From Mycobacterium sp. (GTDB lineage: Bacteria > Actinomycetota > Actinomycetes > Mycobacteriales > Mycobacteriaceae): 56,168 nt of DNA. Every line of letters starts with the position of its first letter. The first letter of the stretch is position 1. Position numbers and translations under genes: made by a program. Shown here one piece after another: positions 17,561 through 25,690 of this stretch. The stretch spans positions 1 to 56,168 of the forward strand of contig NZ_JAICZA010000010.1 in NCBI RefSeq assembly GCF_025933915.1, written 5' to 3'. The notes beneath the pieces are model-generated. The model saw only the letters and a program-made list of their open reading frames with translations. It searched no databases and was not told the origin of the DNA.

Positions 17561-19780
17561 ATGGCGGCGCTGTCCGACCGGCTGGACTACGTCGTTGGTG
17601 GCAAGGTTGTCGAGCTCCTCGACGAGGTGTTCGGCATCCGGACCGTCGACGACCTGTTGCGCCACTACCCGCGCAGCTACACCGAGGGCGCGAGCCGCTG
17701 GGGCGCCGACGACGAACGGCCGCCGGCGGGTGAGCACATCACCATCATCGACACGATCGCCGACACCGAGACGTTCCCGATGAAGAAGACCCCGAAGAAG
17801 GTGTGTCACCGCATCACGCTCGGCACCGGGCGCAGCAAGGTGACCGCGACGTTCTTCAACGCGAACTACATCAAAAAGGACCTGACCAAGGGCACCAAGG
17901 TGATGCTCTCCGGCGAGGTCGGGTTCTTCAGGAACGTCATGCAGCTGACGCATCCGGCGTTTCTCCTTCTCGACACGCCGGACGGGAAGAACCGCGGCAC
18001 CGTGTCCCTCAAGAGCATCGCGAACGCCTCGCACGCCACCACCGGCGAAGATATCGCCGACGCGTACCAGCGCCACTTCTTCCCGATCTATGCCGCCAGC
18101 GCGAAGTTGCAGAGCTGGACCATCTTCTCCTGCGTGCGCCAGGTGCTCGACGTCCTCGACCCGGTGCCCGATCCACTGCCCGAGGAGCTGCGCGCGAGAT
18201 TCGGCCTGGTCCCCGAGGATCAGGCGTTGCGCGACATCCACCTCGCCGAAAGCGAGTCCCGGCGGCAGCGGGCACGCGAGCGCCTGACCTTCGACGAGGC
18301 CGTCGGGCTGCAATGGGCGCTGGTGGCCCGCCGCCACGGCGAGCTTTCGGAGTCGGGGCCCCCGGCGCCGCCCCGCCCCGATGGATTGGCCGCGGAACTG
18401 TTGGGGCGGTTGCCATTCGAGCTGACCGCGGGGCAGCGCGACGTGCTCGGCGTGTTGTCCGACGGGCTCGCGTCGAATCGCCCGCTGAACCGTCTGTTGC
18501 AGGGGGAGGTGGGCTCGGGTAAGACGATCGTCTCGGTGCTGGCGATGCTGCAGATGGTGGACGCCGGCTATCAGTGCGCGCTGCTGGCTCCGACGGAAGT
18601 GCTTGCCGCCCAACATCTTCGATCGATCCGCGACGTGCTCGGCCCGCTGGCGATGGCAGGCCAGCTGGGCGGCGCCGACCATGGCACCCGGCTGGCGCTG
18701 CTCAGCGGTTCCATGACCGCCGCGCAGAAGAAGCAGATTCGGGCCGAGATCGCCGGCGGCGAGGTCGGCATCGTCGTCGGCACCCACGCGCTGCTGCAGG
18801 ACGCGGTGGAGTTCGACAACCTGGGCATGGTGGTGGTCGACGAACAACACCGCTTCGGTGTCGAGCAGCGAGATCAGTTGCGGGCCAAGGCCCGTCCGGG
18901 TGTGACGCCGCACCTGCTGGTGATGACGGCGACGCCGATTCCGCGCACCGTCGCGCTGACCGTCTACGGGGACCTGGAAACGTCGACGCTGCGCGAGCTC
19001 CCGCGCGGGCGCCAGCCGATCACCAGCAACGTCATCTTCGTCAAGGACAAGCCCGCATGGTTGGGCCGCGCCTGGCGGCGCATCGGCGAAGAGGTCGCCG
19101 CCGGGCGACAGGCCTACGTGGTGGCGCCCCGCATCGACGAGAGCGACGATGCGGGCACGCAGGAGCAGAATGCCAAGGCGCCGGAAACCGCCGAAGGTCT
19201 TTACGCCCGACTGCGTTCCGGCGAGCTGGCGAACCTGCGGCTGGGGCTGATGCACGGGCGGTTGCCCGGCGACGAGAAGGACGCGGCGATGACGGCCTTT
19301 CGCGCCGGCGAGATCGATGTGCTGGTGTGCACCACCGTCATCGAGGTGGGTGTCGACGTCCCCAACGCCACCGTCATGCTCGTGATGGACGCCGACCGGT
19401 TCGGCATCAGCCAGCTGCATCAGCTGCGCGGCCGGATCGGCCGCGGCCAGCACCCGAGCCTGTGCCTGTTCGCCAGTTGGGCCTCGCCGGACTCCTCGGC
19501 CGGCCGGCGGCTGTGTGCGGTGGCCGCGACGCTGGACGGCTTCGCCCTCGCCGACCTGGATCTCAAGGAGCGCCGCGAGGGAGATGTGTTGGGCCGCAAC
19601 CAGTCCGGTAAGGCGATCACGCTGCGGCTGCTGTCTTTGGCGGACCACCTGGAGTACATCGAGGCGGCCCGGGACTTCGCCGTCCGGACCTATGCCGAGG
19701 ACGGCTCAGACCCCGGACTGGCCGTGCTGGCCGCTCGATTCACCGACACCGACCGCATCGAATACCTGGACAAATCTTGA
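17561..19780 (+). CDS. recG: ATP-dependent DNA helicase RecG
   Basis: Remodels stalled replication forks and branch-migrates Holliday junctions. The 739-residue product has an N-terminal OB wedge domain, the helicase Walker A motif GEVGSGKT near residue 317, a DEQH box (VVDEQHRFGVEQR), MTATPIPRT and the C-terminal RecG signature RGRIGRGQHPSLC. The start ATG is two bases after the FakA-like stop, and the stop overlaps the next gene (TTGA), so the three genes are translationally coupled. Confidence 0.97.
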   Translation: MAALSDRLDYVVGGKVVELLDEVFGIRTVDDLLRHYPRSYTEGASRWGADDERPPAGEHITIIDTIADTETFPMKKTPKKVCHRITLGTGRSKVTATFFNANYIKKDLTKGTKVMLSGEVGFFRNVMQLTHPAFLLLDTPDGKNRGTVSLKSIANASHATTGEDIADAYQRHFFPIYAASAKLQSWTIFSCVRQVLDVLDPVPDPLPEELRARFGLVPEDQALRDIHLAESESRRQRARERLTFDEAVGLQWALVARRHGELSESGPPAPPRPDGLAAELLGRLPFELTAGQRDVLGVLSDGLASNRPLNRLLQGEVGSGKTIVSVLAMLQMVDAGYQCALLAPTEVLAAQHLRSIRDVLGPLAMAGQLGGADHGTRLALLSGSMTAAQKKQIRAEIAGGEVGIVVGTHALLQDAVEFDNLGMVVVDEQHRFGVEQRDQLRAKARPGVTPHLLVMTATPIPRTVALTVYGDLETSTLRELPRGRQPITSNVIFVKDKPAWLGRAWRRIGEEVAAGRQAYVVAPRIDESDDAGTQEQNAKAPETAEGLYARLRSGELANLRLGLMHGRLPGDEKDAAMTAFRAGEIDVLVCTTVIEVGVDVPNATVMLVMDADRFGISQLHQLRGRIGRGQHPSLCLFASWASPDSSAGRRLCAVAATLDGFALADLDLKERREGDVLGRNQSGKAITLRLLSLADHLEYIEAARDFAVRTYAEDGSDPGLAVLAARFTDTDRIEYLDKS

Positions 19781-20490
19781 ACCGCAAGGTGCTGTTGTGG
19801 TTGGCCGCGGCCGCGGCGCTCGCGGTGGTGGTGGCCTACCAGACGGTCGGGTCCTCGGCCACCAGGCATTCCGCCGAATACGCTGCGCGCGCTGATGTTC
19901 CGACGGTGCAGGCCGGCGCCGATGTGCTCGCGGGCGTCGCGGTGGTGCCGGTGCGGCTGCACCGCTACGACTACCTGCGGGCGGCGTTCGGCGACGCCTG
20001 GGACGACGACAACGACGCCCCGCTGGGGCACAACGGGTGCGACACCCGCGACGACATCCTCGACCGCGATCTCGTCGACAAGACGTATGTGTCGATCAAG
20101 CGGTGCCCGGACGCCGTGGCCACCGGCACGCTGCACGACCCGTACACCAACAAGACCATCGACTTTACCCGCGGACCCAAGGTCGGCGAATCGGTCCAGA
20201 TCGACCACATCGTCCCGCTCGCCTACGCCTGGGACATGGGCGCTTACGGCTGGCCGAGGCCCGAGCGGTTGCGCTTCGCCAACGATCCGGCCAACCTGCT
20301 GGCCGTGGACGGGCCGGCCAATCAGGACAAGGGCGATTCGCCGCCGGCGCGGTGGATGCCGCCGAACACCGCGTTCGCCTGCCAGTACGCCATGCAATTC
20401 ATCGCCGTGCTGCGCGGCTATTCACTGCCCGTGGATCAGGCGTCGACCGGCGTCCTGCGTCAGGCCGCCGCGACCTGCCCCGCGGGGTGA
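19777..20490 (+). CDS. Exported HNH-nuclease-like protein (DUF1524/GmrSD C-domain type)
   Basis: 237 residues with an N-terminal hydrophobic segment (VLLWLAAAAALAVVVAY) that should export or anchor the protein. The C-terminal half has an HNH pattern: VQIDHIVPLAYAW (Asp143-His144), FANDPANLLAV (Asn173) and NQDKGDSPPARWMPPN. Secreted actinobacterial proteins of this type are presumed nucleases; activity is not proven. The start is a TTG overlapping the recG stop by 4 bp. Mtb Rv2972c is the positional match. Two cysteine pairs could form disulfides outside the cell. Confidence 0.8.
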   Translation: MNRKVLLWLAAAAALAVVVAYQTVGSSATRHSAEYAARADVPTVQAGADVLAGVAVVPVRLHRYDYLRAAFGDAWDDDNDAPLGHNGCDTRDDILDRDLVDKTYVSIKRCPDAVATGTLHDPYTNKTIDFTRGPKVGESVQIDHIVPLAYAWDMGAYGWPRPERLRFANDPANLLAVDGPANQDKGDSPPARWMPPNTAFACQYAMQFIAVLRGYSLPVDQASTGVLRQAAATCPAG

Positions 20491-20507
20491 TGGTCGATGA
20501 CGGGCCG

Positions 20508-21362
20508 CTATGAGCCCGAATAGGTTTCCGGGTCCGGTCGCAGCCGGGTGCCGTCGTTGAGGCCGTTGATCGCGTCCATGTGCTCGGCGGCCAACTCGAA
20601 ATCGAACACGTCCATGTCGGTGGCGATGTGCTCGGCATTGGCCGACCGGAAGACGGCCGCGTTGCCCAGCTGCAGGTTCCACCGCAGCAGCACCTGTGAC
20701 GCGGTCTTGCCGTATTCGGCGGCGACCGAGTTCACCGTCGGGTTGTCGATCAACTTGCCCAGCGCCAGTGGCGTGTAGGACTGGGTCAGGACGTTGTGCT
20801 CGGCGTTGGTCTTGCGCAGCGCTTCCTGGTTGAGCAGCGGGTGCAGCTCGATCTGGTTGACCGCCGGGGTGACGAACGTGAGGTCGATGACCGTCGTCAG
20901 GTACTCCTCGGTGAAGTTGGCGACGCCGATCGAGCGGGCATGACCGTTGCCGCGGCTCTGGATCATGCCGCCGAAGGAGTTCACGTAGTTGCCCAGCGAT
21001 GGGGCCGGCCAGTGAACCAGGTACAGGTCGACATAATCGAGCCCGAGTCGCTCCAGGCTGGCGCTACAGGCGTCCATCGCCCCCTTGAATCCCTGGTCGG
21101 CGTTGGCCAGCTTGGTGGTGACGAACAGCTCGGCGCGGGGGATCCCGGAGGCGGCGATAGCGCGCCCGACGGCGGCTTCATTGCCGTAGGCCGCGGCGGT
21201 GTCGATGAGCCGGCAGCCGACTTCCAGCGCCGCCGACACCGCGCGCTCGGTCTCGTCGTCCGACAATTCCGCGACGCCCAGGCCCAGGGCCGGCATCGTG
21301 TTTTCGTCGTTGAGAGCAATTGAGGGTGCGGCGGAGCCCGACTCGCCAGTCAATTCATTCAC
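20508..21362 (-). CDS. Aldo/keto reductase (Rv2971-like)
   Basis: NADPH-dependent reductase of aldehydes such as methylglyoxal. The 284 residues show the catalytic tetrad of the superfamily: Asp and Tyr in [11 protein letters not shown], Lys in VTTKLAN and His in YLVHWPAP. The IELHPLLNQ and QVLLRWNLQ segments are typical of the bacterial AKR5 group. The start is GTG 21362. It converges on the HNH gene with 17 bp between stops. The Mtb homologue Rv2971 is described as essential and able to detoxify dicarbonyls; that is family knowledge. Confidence 0.93.
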   Translation of the reverse strand: MNELTGESGSAAPSIALNDENTMPALGLGVAELSDDETERAVSAALEVGCRLIDTAAAYGNEAAVGRAIAASGIPRAELFVTTKLANADQGFKGAMDACSASLERLGLDYVDLYLVHWPAPSLGNYVNSFGGMIQSRGNGHARSIGVANFTEEYLTTVIDLTFVTPAVNQIELHPLLNQEALRKTNAEHNVLTQSYTPLALGKLIDNPTVNSVAAEYGKTASQVLLRWNLQLGNAAVFRSANAEHIATDMDVFDFELAAEHMDAINGLNDGTRLRPDPETYSGS

Positions 21363-21738
21363 CTGCCTGTGGAATTAAAGGTTCGAGATTGTGCGCCGAG
21401 CCGGGTCCGTCATCGGGCGAGGAGATCGACGCCGTTTCGGCGCCGAGTCCGAGGCGCTGAGTTCGAAATCGAAACACGTCGAAATTGCTCGCAATCCGTG
21501 AAGGCTTCACCGGCTTGGGGACCACGATATTACCGAGGGAGCAAATGCAACCTAATCAACTCCTGGGCAGGTGTCCATCCGGGCCGCTCGGTACCGAGTG
21601 CGCCACCACGTACAGTTAGTCGCGCGGCACACCGGAATTGGCGGCCGCTCGGCCGGTCTTCCGCTCGATGCGGCGGGCGGTGGGTGGAATAACCTTCACC
21701 GTTGAGCGGGTACCACGTTGTTCAAAAGGGGGTTGCCC
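21363..21738. other. Intergenic region between divergent aldo/keto reductase and lipN
   Basis: 376 bp with no convincing coding frame; the frames present are short and use arginine-rich shadow codons. TACAGT at 21611-21616 fits a -10 for lipN (transcript start near 21623), and AAAGGGGG at 21725-21732 is its ribosome binding site. The AT-richer part at 21365-21380 (GGAATTAAAGG) probably belongs to the reductase promoter. Nothing else was recognised. Confidence 0.5.
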
Positions 21739-22857
21739 ATGACCAAGCCGCTGTCTGCCGCACCAGGCGTTCACACCGGAGCGCCACGCGCATCGGTTCC
21801 CCTGGCCAGTCGCATCCAGGGCGCCGTCACCAGCGTCGGAGTCAAGGTCATCCCGTGGATCCCGACCGCGGTGCGACGAGCGCTGGTCCGCGGCCGTTCG
21901 GTCATCATCGACGGCAACACCCTCGATCCGACCTTGCAGCTGATGTTGTCGGGCCTGCGCGCCGTCGGCATCGACGGGCTGGTGGTCGGCGACGACCCGC
22001 AGGCGTCGCGCGCCCAGATGCGCGAGTCCACGGTGGGCTTCCCCGGTCCGCAGATCCACGTCGACGTCAACGAGTTGTCGCTGCCCGGCCCGGCCGGTGC
22101 AATCGCGGCGCGGCACTATCGTCCGGCCGACGGCGAAGCGGCGCCCCTGCTGGTCTTCTACCACGGCGGCGGCTGGTCGATCGGTGACTTGGACACTCAC
22201 GACACGCTGTGCAGGCTGACCTGCCGTGATGCCGGCGTCCACGTGTTGTCGATCGACTACCGGCTGGCTCCCGAGCACCCCGCGCCGGCCGCGATCGAGG
22301 ACGCGTACGCGGCGTTCACGTGGGCGTACGAGCACGCCGGCGAGCTGGGCGCGACCCCGGGGCGGGTCGCGGTCGGCGGCGACAGCGCCGGCGGCAACCT
22401 CGCCGCCGTCGTGAGCCAGCGGGCGCGCGACGACGGCGGCCCAGCGCCGGTGCTGCAATGGCTGCTCTATCCGCGGACCGACTTCACCGCGCAGACCCGG
22501 TCACTGAGCCTTTTCTCGCGCGGCTTCCTGCTGACCAAACGGGACATCGACTGGTTCGAATCCCAGTATCTGCGGCGTTCGGATCTCGACCGGACGGATC
22601 CGCGCGTCTCGCCGGCGCTGGCCGAATCGCTGGCCGGACTGGCCCCCGCGCTGATCGCGATCGCGGGGTTCGACCCACTGCGCGACGAGGGCGAAAGCTA
22701 CGCCGAGGCGCTGCGCGCCGCCGGGACCGCGGTCGACCTGCGTTACCTGGGCTCACTGACCCATGGCTTCGCCAGTCTGTTCCAGCTGGGCGGCGACAGC
22801 ATGGTGGCGACGACCGAGTTGATCTCGGCGCTGCGCGCGCACCTGAGCCGGGTCTGA
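21739..22857 (+). CDS. lipN: Hormone-sensitive-lipase family esterase LipN
   Basis: Hydrolyses short- to medium-chain esters. The 372 residues have the oxyanion motif YHGGGWSIGD, the nucleophile elbow GGDSAGGNLAA, the catalytic aspartate in AGFDPLRDEGESYAEAL and the histidine in LTHGFASLF. The start ATG 21739 follows an AAAGGGGG ribosome site; the frame is open a further seven codons. The position matches Mtb lipN (Rv2970c). An 85-residue N-terminal cap with conserved GLVVGDDPQASRAQMRE is typical. No signal peptide is seen. Confidence 0.93.
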   Translation: MTKPLSAAPGVHTGAPRASVPLASRIQGAVTSVGVKVIPWIPTAVRRALVRGRSVIIDGNTLDPTLQLMLSGLRAVGIDGLVVGDDPQASRAQMRESTVGFPGPQIHVDVNELSLPGPAGAIAARHYRPADGEAAPLLVFYHGGGWSIGDLDTHDTLCRLTCRDAGVHVLSIDYRLAPEHPAPAAIEDAYAAFTWAYEHAGELGATPGRVAVGGDSAGGNLAAVVSQRARDDGGPAPVLQWLLYPRTDFTAQTRSLSLFSRGFLLTKRDIDWFESQYLRRSDLDRTDPRVSPALAESLAGLAPALIAIAGFDPLRDEGESYAEALRAAGTAVDLRYLGSLTHGFASLFQLGGDSMVATTELISALRAHLSRV

Positions 22858-22879
22858 GTCGCTGAGCGGCGGGCGTCGG

Positions 22880-22925
22880 TAATCTAGAGGCGCCTTGTCC
22901 GACCGCTTGGTCGGCAGACCGACAA
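22880..22925 (+). promoter_or_regulatory. dsbA-vkor promoter and nested inverted repeats
   Basis: TAATCT at 22880-22885 is a good -10, predicting a transcript start near 22892. Directly after it is CCGACC-GCTT-GGTCGG (22899-22914), a perfect six-base stem, enclosed by the outer arms TTGTC (22895-22899) and GACAA (22921-22925). The site could be a TetR-type operator or a 5'-end mRNA hairpin. The role is inferred. Confidence 0.5.
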
Positions 22926-22952
22926 CTCGAGTACCGAAAGATCAGGGAACCT

Positions 22953-23720
22953 GTGGCCGACAAACCCAAACGCCCCCCACGATTCGACATGAAGTCGGCC
23001 TCCGGCGGTAAATCCGGCCGACTCGTCCAGATCGGCGGTACCGCGTTCGTTGTGATCTTCGCGGTCGTCCTCGTCTTCTACATCGTGACGTCGCACCACA
23101 AGAAGCCCGCCACCACCGGTGCGGGGGACACGGTGCGGGTGACGTCGAGCAAGCTGGTCACCCAGCCCGGCAGCGACAACCCCAAGGCCGTGGTGACGTT
23201 CTACGAGGACTTCCTGTGCCCGGCCTGCGGTAACTTCGAGCGCACCTTCGGGCCGACGGTGTCTCGGCTCATCGACGTCGGGGCCATCGCGGCCGATTAC
23301 TCCATGGTGTCGATCCTGGACAGCTCGAGGAACCAGAACTACCCGTCGCGGGCCGGCGCCGCGGCCCGCTGCGTCGCCGACGAATCCGTCGACGCGTTCC
23401 GCCGCTTCCATACCGCGCTGTTCACCACCGACATTCAGCCCAGCGAAACCGGCAAGAGTTTCCCGGACAACGCGCGGTTGATCGAAATCGCGCGTCAGGC
23501 CGGCGTCGTGGGCAAGGTGCCGGACTGCATCAACAGTGGCAAGTACCTGGACAAGGTCAGCGGCGAAGCGGCCGCCGCGCAGATCAAGGCCACGCCGACC
23601 ATCAAGATCAACGGCGAGGACTACGACCCGTCGACACCCGAAGCGTTGGTCAGCAAGATCAAAGAGATCGTGGGCAACATCCCGGGCCTCGACGGCGCGG
23701 TCGCGCCGGCCGCCATGTGA
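22953..23720 (+). CDS. dsbA: Membrane-anchored DsbA-like thiol oxidase
   Basis: Forms disulfide bonds in exported proteins. The 255 residues have a basic cytoplasmic tail, one membrane segment (about 28-46: IGGTAFVVIFAVVLVFYIV) and a thioredoxin-fold domain with the active site Cys89-Pro-Ala-Cys92 in YEDFLCPACGNFE and the cis-proline loop KATPTIKING. Another cysteine pair (RCVADES and DCINSG) matches the structural disulfide of mycobacterial DsbA. The start is GTG. Its stop overlaps the VKOR start (GTGA), so the oxidase and its recharging partner are made together. Confidence 0.93.
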   Translation: MADKPKRPPRFDMKSASGGKSGRLVQIGGTAFVVIFAVVLVFYIVTSHHKKPATTGAGDTVRVTSSKLVTQPGSDNPKAVVTFYEDFLCPACGNFERTFGPTVSRLIDVGAIAADYSMVSILDSSRNQNYPSRAGAAARCVADESVDAFRRFHTALFTTDIQPSETGKSFPDNARLIEIARQAGVVGKVPDCINSGKYLDKVSGEAAAAQIKATPTIKINGEDYDPSTPEALVSKIKEIVGNIPGLDGAVAPAAM

Positions 23721-24349
23721 CCGGTGCGGTGTCGACAGAATCCGCCGATCCCAGCGGGGATCTGACCCCGGCCCGGGTACCGCCGCTCAGCGCCTGGTGG
23801 CTGCTGATCGCCGGGGTGGTCGGCCTAATTGCGTCGATGACCCTGACGGTCGAGAAGATCGACATCCTGCTCGACTCGTCGTATGTGCCGTCCTGCAACA
23901 TCAACCCGATCCTGTCGTGCGGCTCGGTGATGATCACGCCGCAGGCGTCGCTGCTGGGATTCCCCAATCCGCTGCTCGGCCTGGTGGCCTTCACCGTGGT
24001 GATCGTCACCGGGCTGCTGGCGTTGACGAAAGTGACTCTGCCCCAATGGTATTGGGTGGGATTGACGGTCGGGGTGCTGGCCGGCGTGGTGTTCGTGCAC
24101 TGGTTGATCTTCCAGAGCCTGTATCGCATCGGCGCGTTGTGCCCGTACTGCATGGTGGTGTGGGCGGTCACCATGTCACTGCTGGTGGTGGTCGCCTCGA
24201 TCGCGTATCGCCCGGTGATGGGGGACCGGCGATCCGGTCTGGCGTGGGTGGTCCACGAATGGCGGTGGTCGATCGCCGCGCTGTGGTTCACCGCGGTGTT
24301 TCTCCTGTGCATGGCGCGGTTCTGGGACTATTGGTCGACGCTGCTGTAG
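23717..24349 (+). CDS. Vitamin K epoxide reductase family protein (VKOR)
   Basis: Membrane enzyme that re-oxidises DsbA and passes electrons to menaquinone; functionally equivalent to DsbB. The 210 residues have about five membrane spans, loop cysteines Cys60 and Cys68 ([12 protein letters not shown]) and the quinone-side active site Cys142-Pro-Tyr-Cys145 ([11 protein letters not shown]), the full VKOR set. It is translationally coupled to dsbA by a 4-bp overlap. Ten bp later rsmD begins; in Mtb, as I recall, the pyruvate carboxylase gene pca stands between them. Confidence 0.95.
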   Translation: MTGAVSTESADPSGDLTPARVPPLSAWWLLIAGVVGLIASMTLTVEKIDILLDSSYVPSCNINPILSCGSVMITPQASLLGFPNPLLGLVAFTVVIVTGLLALTKVTLPQWYWVGLTVGVLAGVVFVHWLIFQSLYRIGALCPYCMVVWAVTMSLLVVVASIAYRPVMGDRRSGLAWVVHEWRWSIAALWFTAVFLLCMARFWDYWSTLL

Positions 24350-24359
24350 GTATTGGCAG

Positions 24360-24914
24360 GTGACCCGGATCATCGGCGGCGTGGCCGGGGGCCGGCGCAT
24401 CGCGGTCCCGCCCCGGGGCACCCGGCCCACCACCGACCGCGTCCGCGAGTCGCTGTTCAACATCCTGACCGCGCGCCGCGAGCTGAGCGGCCTTGCGGTG
24501 CTGGACCTGTACGCGGGCTCGGGCGCCCTGGGACTCGAGGCCCTCTCCCGAGGGGCCGCCACCGCGCTCTTCGTGGAGTCCGACCCGCGCGCCGCGTCCG
24601 TCATCGCGCGCAACATCGACACCCTGGGCCTGAGCGGTGCGACGCTGCGCCGGGGAGCGGTGGCGGCCGTGCTGGCGGCCGGCACCGCGTCCGCCGTGGA
24701 TCTTGTCCTGGCCGATCCGCCCTACGACGTCGGGGCCGCCGAGGTCGAGGCGGTGCTGGCGGCGTTGACGGCGCATGGCTGGGTGCGTGAGGGCGGCGTC
24801 GCGGTGCTCGAGCGCGCGGCCGGCGGTGCGCCGCTGCGCTGGCCGGCCGGCTGGTCGATGTGGCCGCAACGGGTTTACGGCGACACCCGTTTGGAGCTGG
24901 CCGAACGGCTGTGA
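24360..24914 (+). CDS. rsmD: 16S rRNA (guanine966-N2)-methyltransferase RsmD
   Basis: Methylates G966 of 16S rRNA in the small subunit. The 184 residues begin with [17 protein letters not shown], carry the SAM-binding [19 protein letters not shown] and the amino-methyltransferase motif [11 protein letters not shown] at 24360 is the start. It is followed by a tandem-repeat array and then coaD, the rsmD-coaD pairing found in many bacteria. Confidence 0.95.
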   Translation: MTRIIGGVAGGRRIAVPPRGTRPTTDRVRESLFNILTARRELSGLAVLDLYAGSGALGLEALSRGAATALFVESDPRAASVIARNIDTLGLSGATLRRGAVAAVLAAGTASAVDLVLADPPYDVGAAEVEAVLAALTAHGWVREGGVAVLERAAGGAPLRWPAGWSMWPQRVYGDTRLELAERL

Positions 24915-24937
24915 GTGGGCGTGTACCGTCATTCGTC

Positions 24938-25092
24938 ATGGCGCCGCTCCTCCGCATCGCTTGCTCTGCATCGTCGCCGGCGCGCGTCATGGCGCCGCTC
25001 CTCCGCATCGCTTGCTCTGCATCGTCGCCGGCGCGCGACATGCGCGCCGCTCCTCCGCATCGCTTCGCTCTGCATTGTCGCCGGCGCGCGTC
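24938..25092 (+). repeat. MIRU-like tandem repeat between rsmD and coaD, with a repeat-encoded small ORF
   Basis: Three copies begin at 24938, 24989 and 25040 (periods 51, 51 and 53). Each starts with ATG and continues GCGCCGCTCCTCCGCATCGC ... GCCGGCGCGCG. Copies 1 and 2 keep one reading frame and encode [16 protein letters not shown] plus one linker residue; copy 3 shifts relative to that protein repeat. The frame from 24938 closes at TGA 25094-25096, overlapping the coaD ATG at 25093 as ATGA. This layout resembles mycobacterial MIRU elements, whose frames overlap neighbouring start and stop codons. Whether the 52-codon ORF is translated is unknown. Confidence 0.85.
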
Positions 25093-25578
25093 ATGAGCGG
25101 CGCGGTGTGCCCGGGCTCGTTTGACCCGGTGACGTTGGGCCACATCGACGTCTTCGAGCGGGCGTCGGCTCAGTTCGATGAGGTGGTGGTGGCGATCCTG
25201 ATCAATCCCGCCAAGAAGGGCCTTTTCGACCTCGACGAGCGGATCGCGATGATCAACGAATCGACGACGCATCTGCCCAATCTGCGGGTGGAGGCCGGAG
25301 AAGGCCTGGTCGTCGACTTCGTGCGGTCGCGGGGGATGACCGCCATCGTGAAGGGGCTGCGCACCGGCACCGACTTCGAATACGAGCTGCAGATGGCCCA
25401 GATGAACAAACACGTCGCCGGGGTCGACACCTTTTTCGTCGCGACCGCGCCCCGGTATTCGTTCGTGTCGTCGTCGTTGGCCAAAGAGGTCGCGATGCTC
25501 GGCGGTGACGTGTCGGAGTTACTGCCCGAACCGGTCAACCGCCGCTTGCGCGAAAAGCGTTCCGGGCGCACACGTTGA
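25093..25578 (+). CDS. coaD: Phosphopantetheine adenylyltransferase
   Basis: Adenylylates 4'-phosphopantetheine, the penultimate step of coenzyme A synthesis. The 161 residues, the length I recall for Mtb CoaD, include the nucleotidyl transferase motif [24 protein letters not shown] and the adenylate loop [13 protein letters not shown]. The frame is open upstream through the repeat array, but ATG 25093 ([12 protein letters not shown]) is the true start by homology. Its ribosome site would be in the repeat (GGCGCGCG, weak), so translation may be coupled to the repeat ORF. Confidence 0.96.
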   Translation: MSGAVCPGSFDPVTLGHIDVFERASAQFDEVVVAILINPAKKGLFDLDERIAMINESTTHLPNLRVEAGEGLVVDFVRSRGMTAIVKGLRTGTDFEYELQMAQMNKHVAGVDTFFVATAPRYSFVSSSLAKEVAMLGGDVSELLPEPVNRRLREKRSGRTR

Positions 25579-25690
25579 GCCCGGTCGACCGGAACACATC
25601 ACCTACGCCGGCGCGGAACGTATTTTGAAGATCTGATTCGTCAAGAGGGGGTTTCGCGAGGTCGCCGACGTCGATAGGAGAACGGCAGCC

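Noticed and set aside
17525..19648. 707-codon open frame opposite recG
   Set aside because: Antisense shadow of recG, rich in His/Arg/Gln from complementary codons, with no domain pattern.
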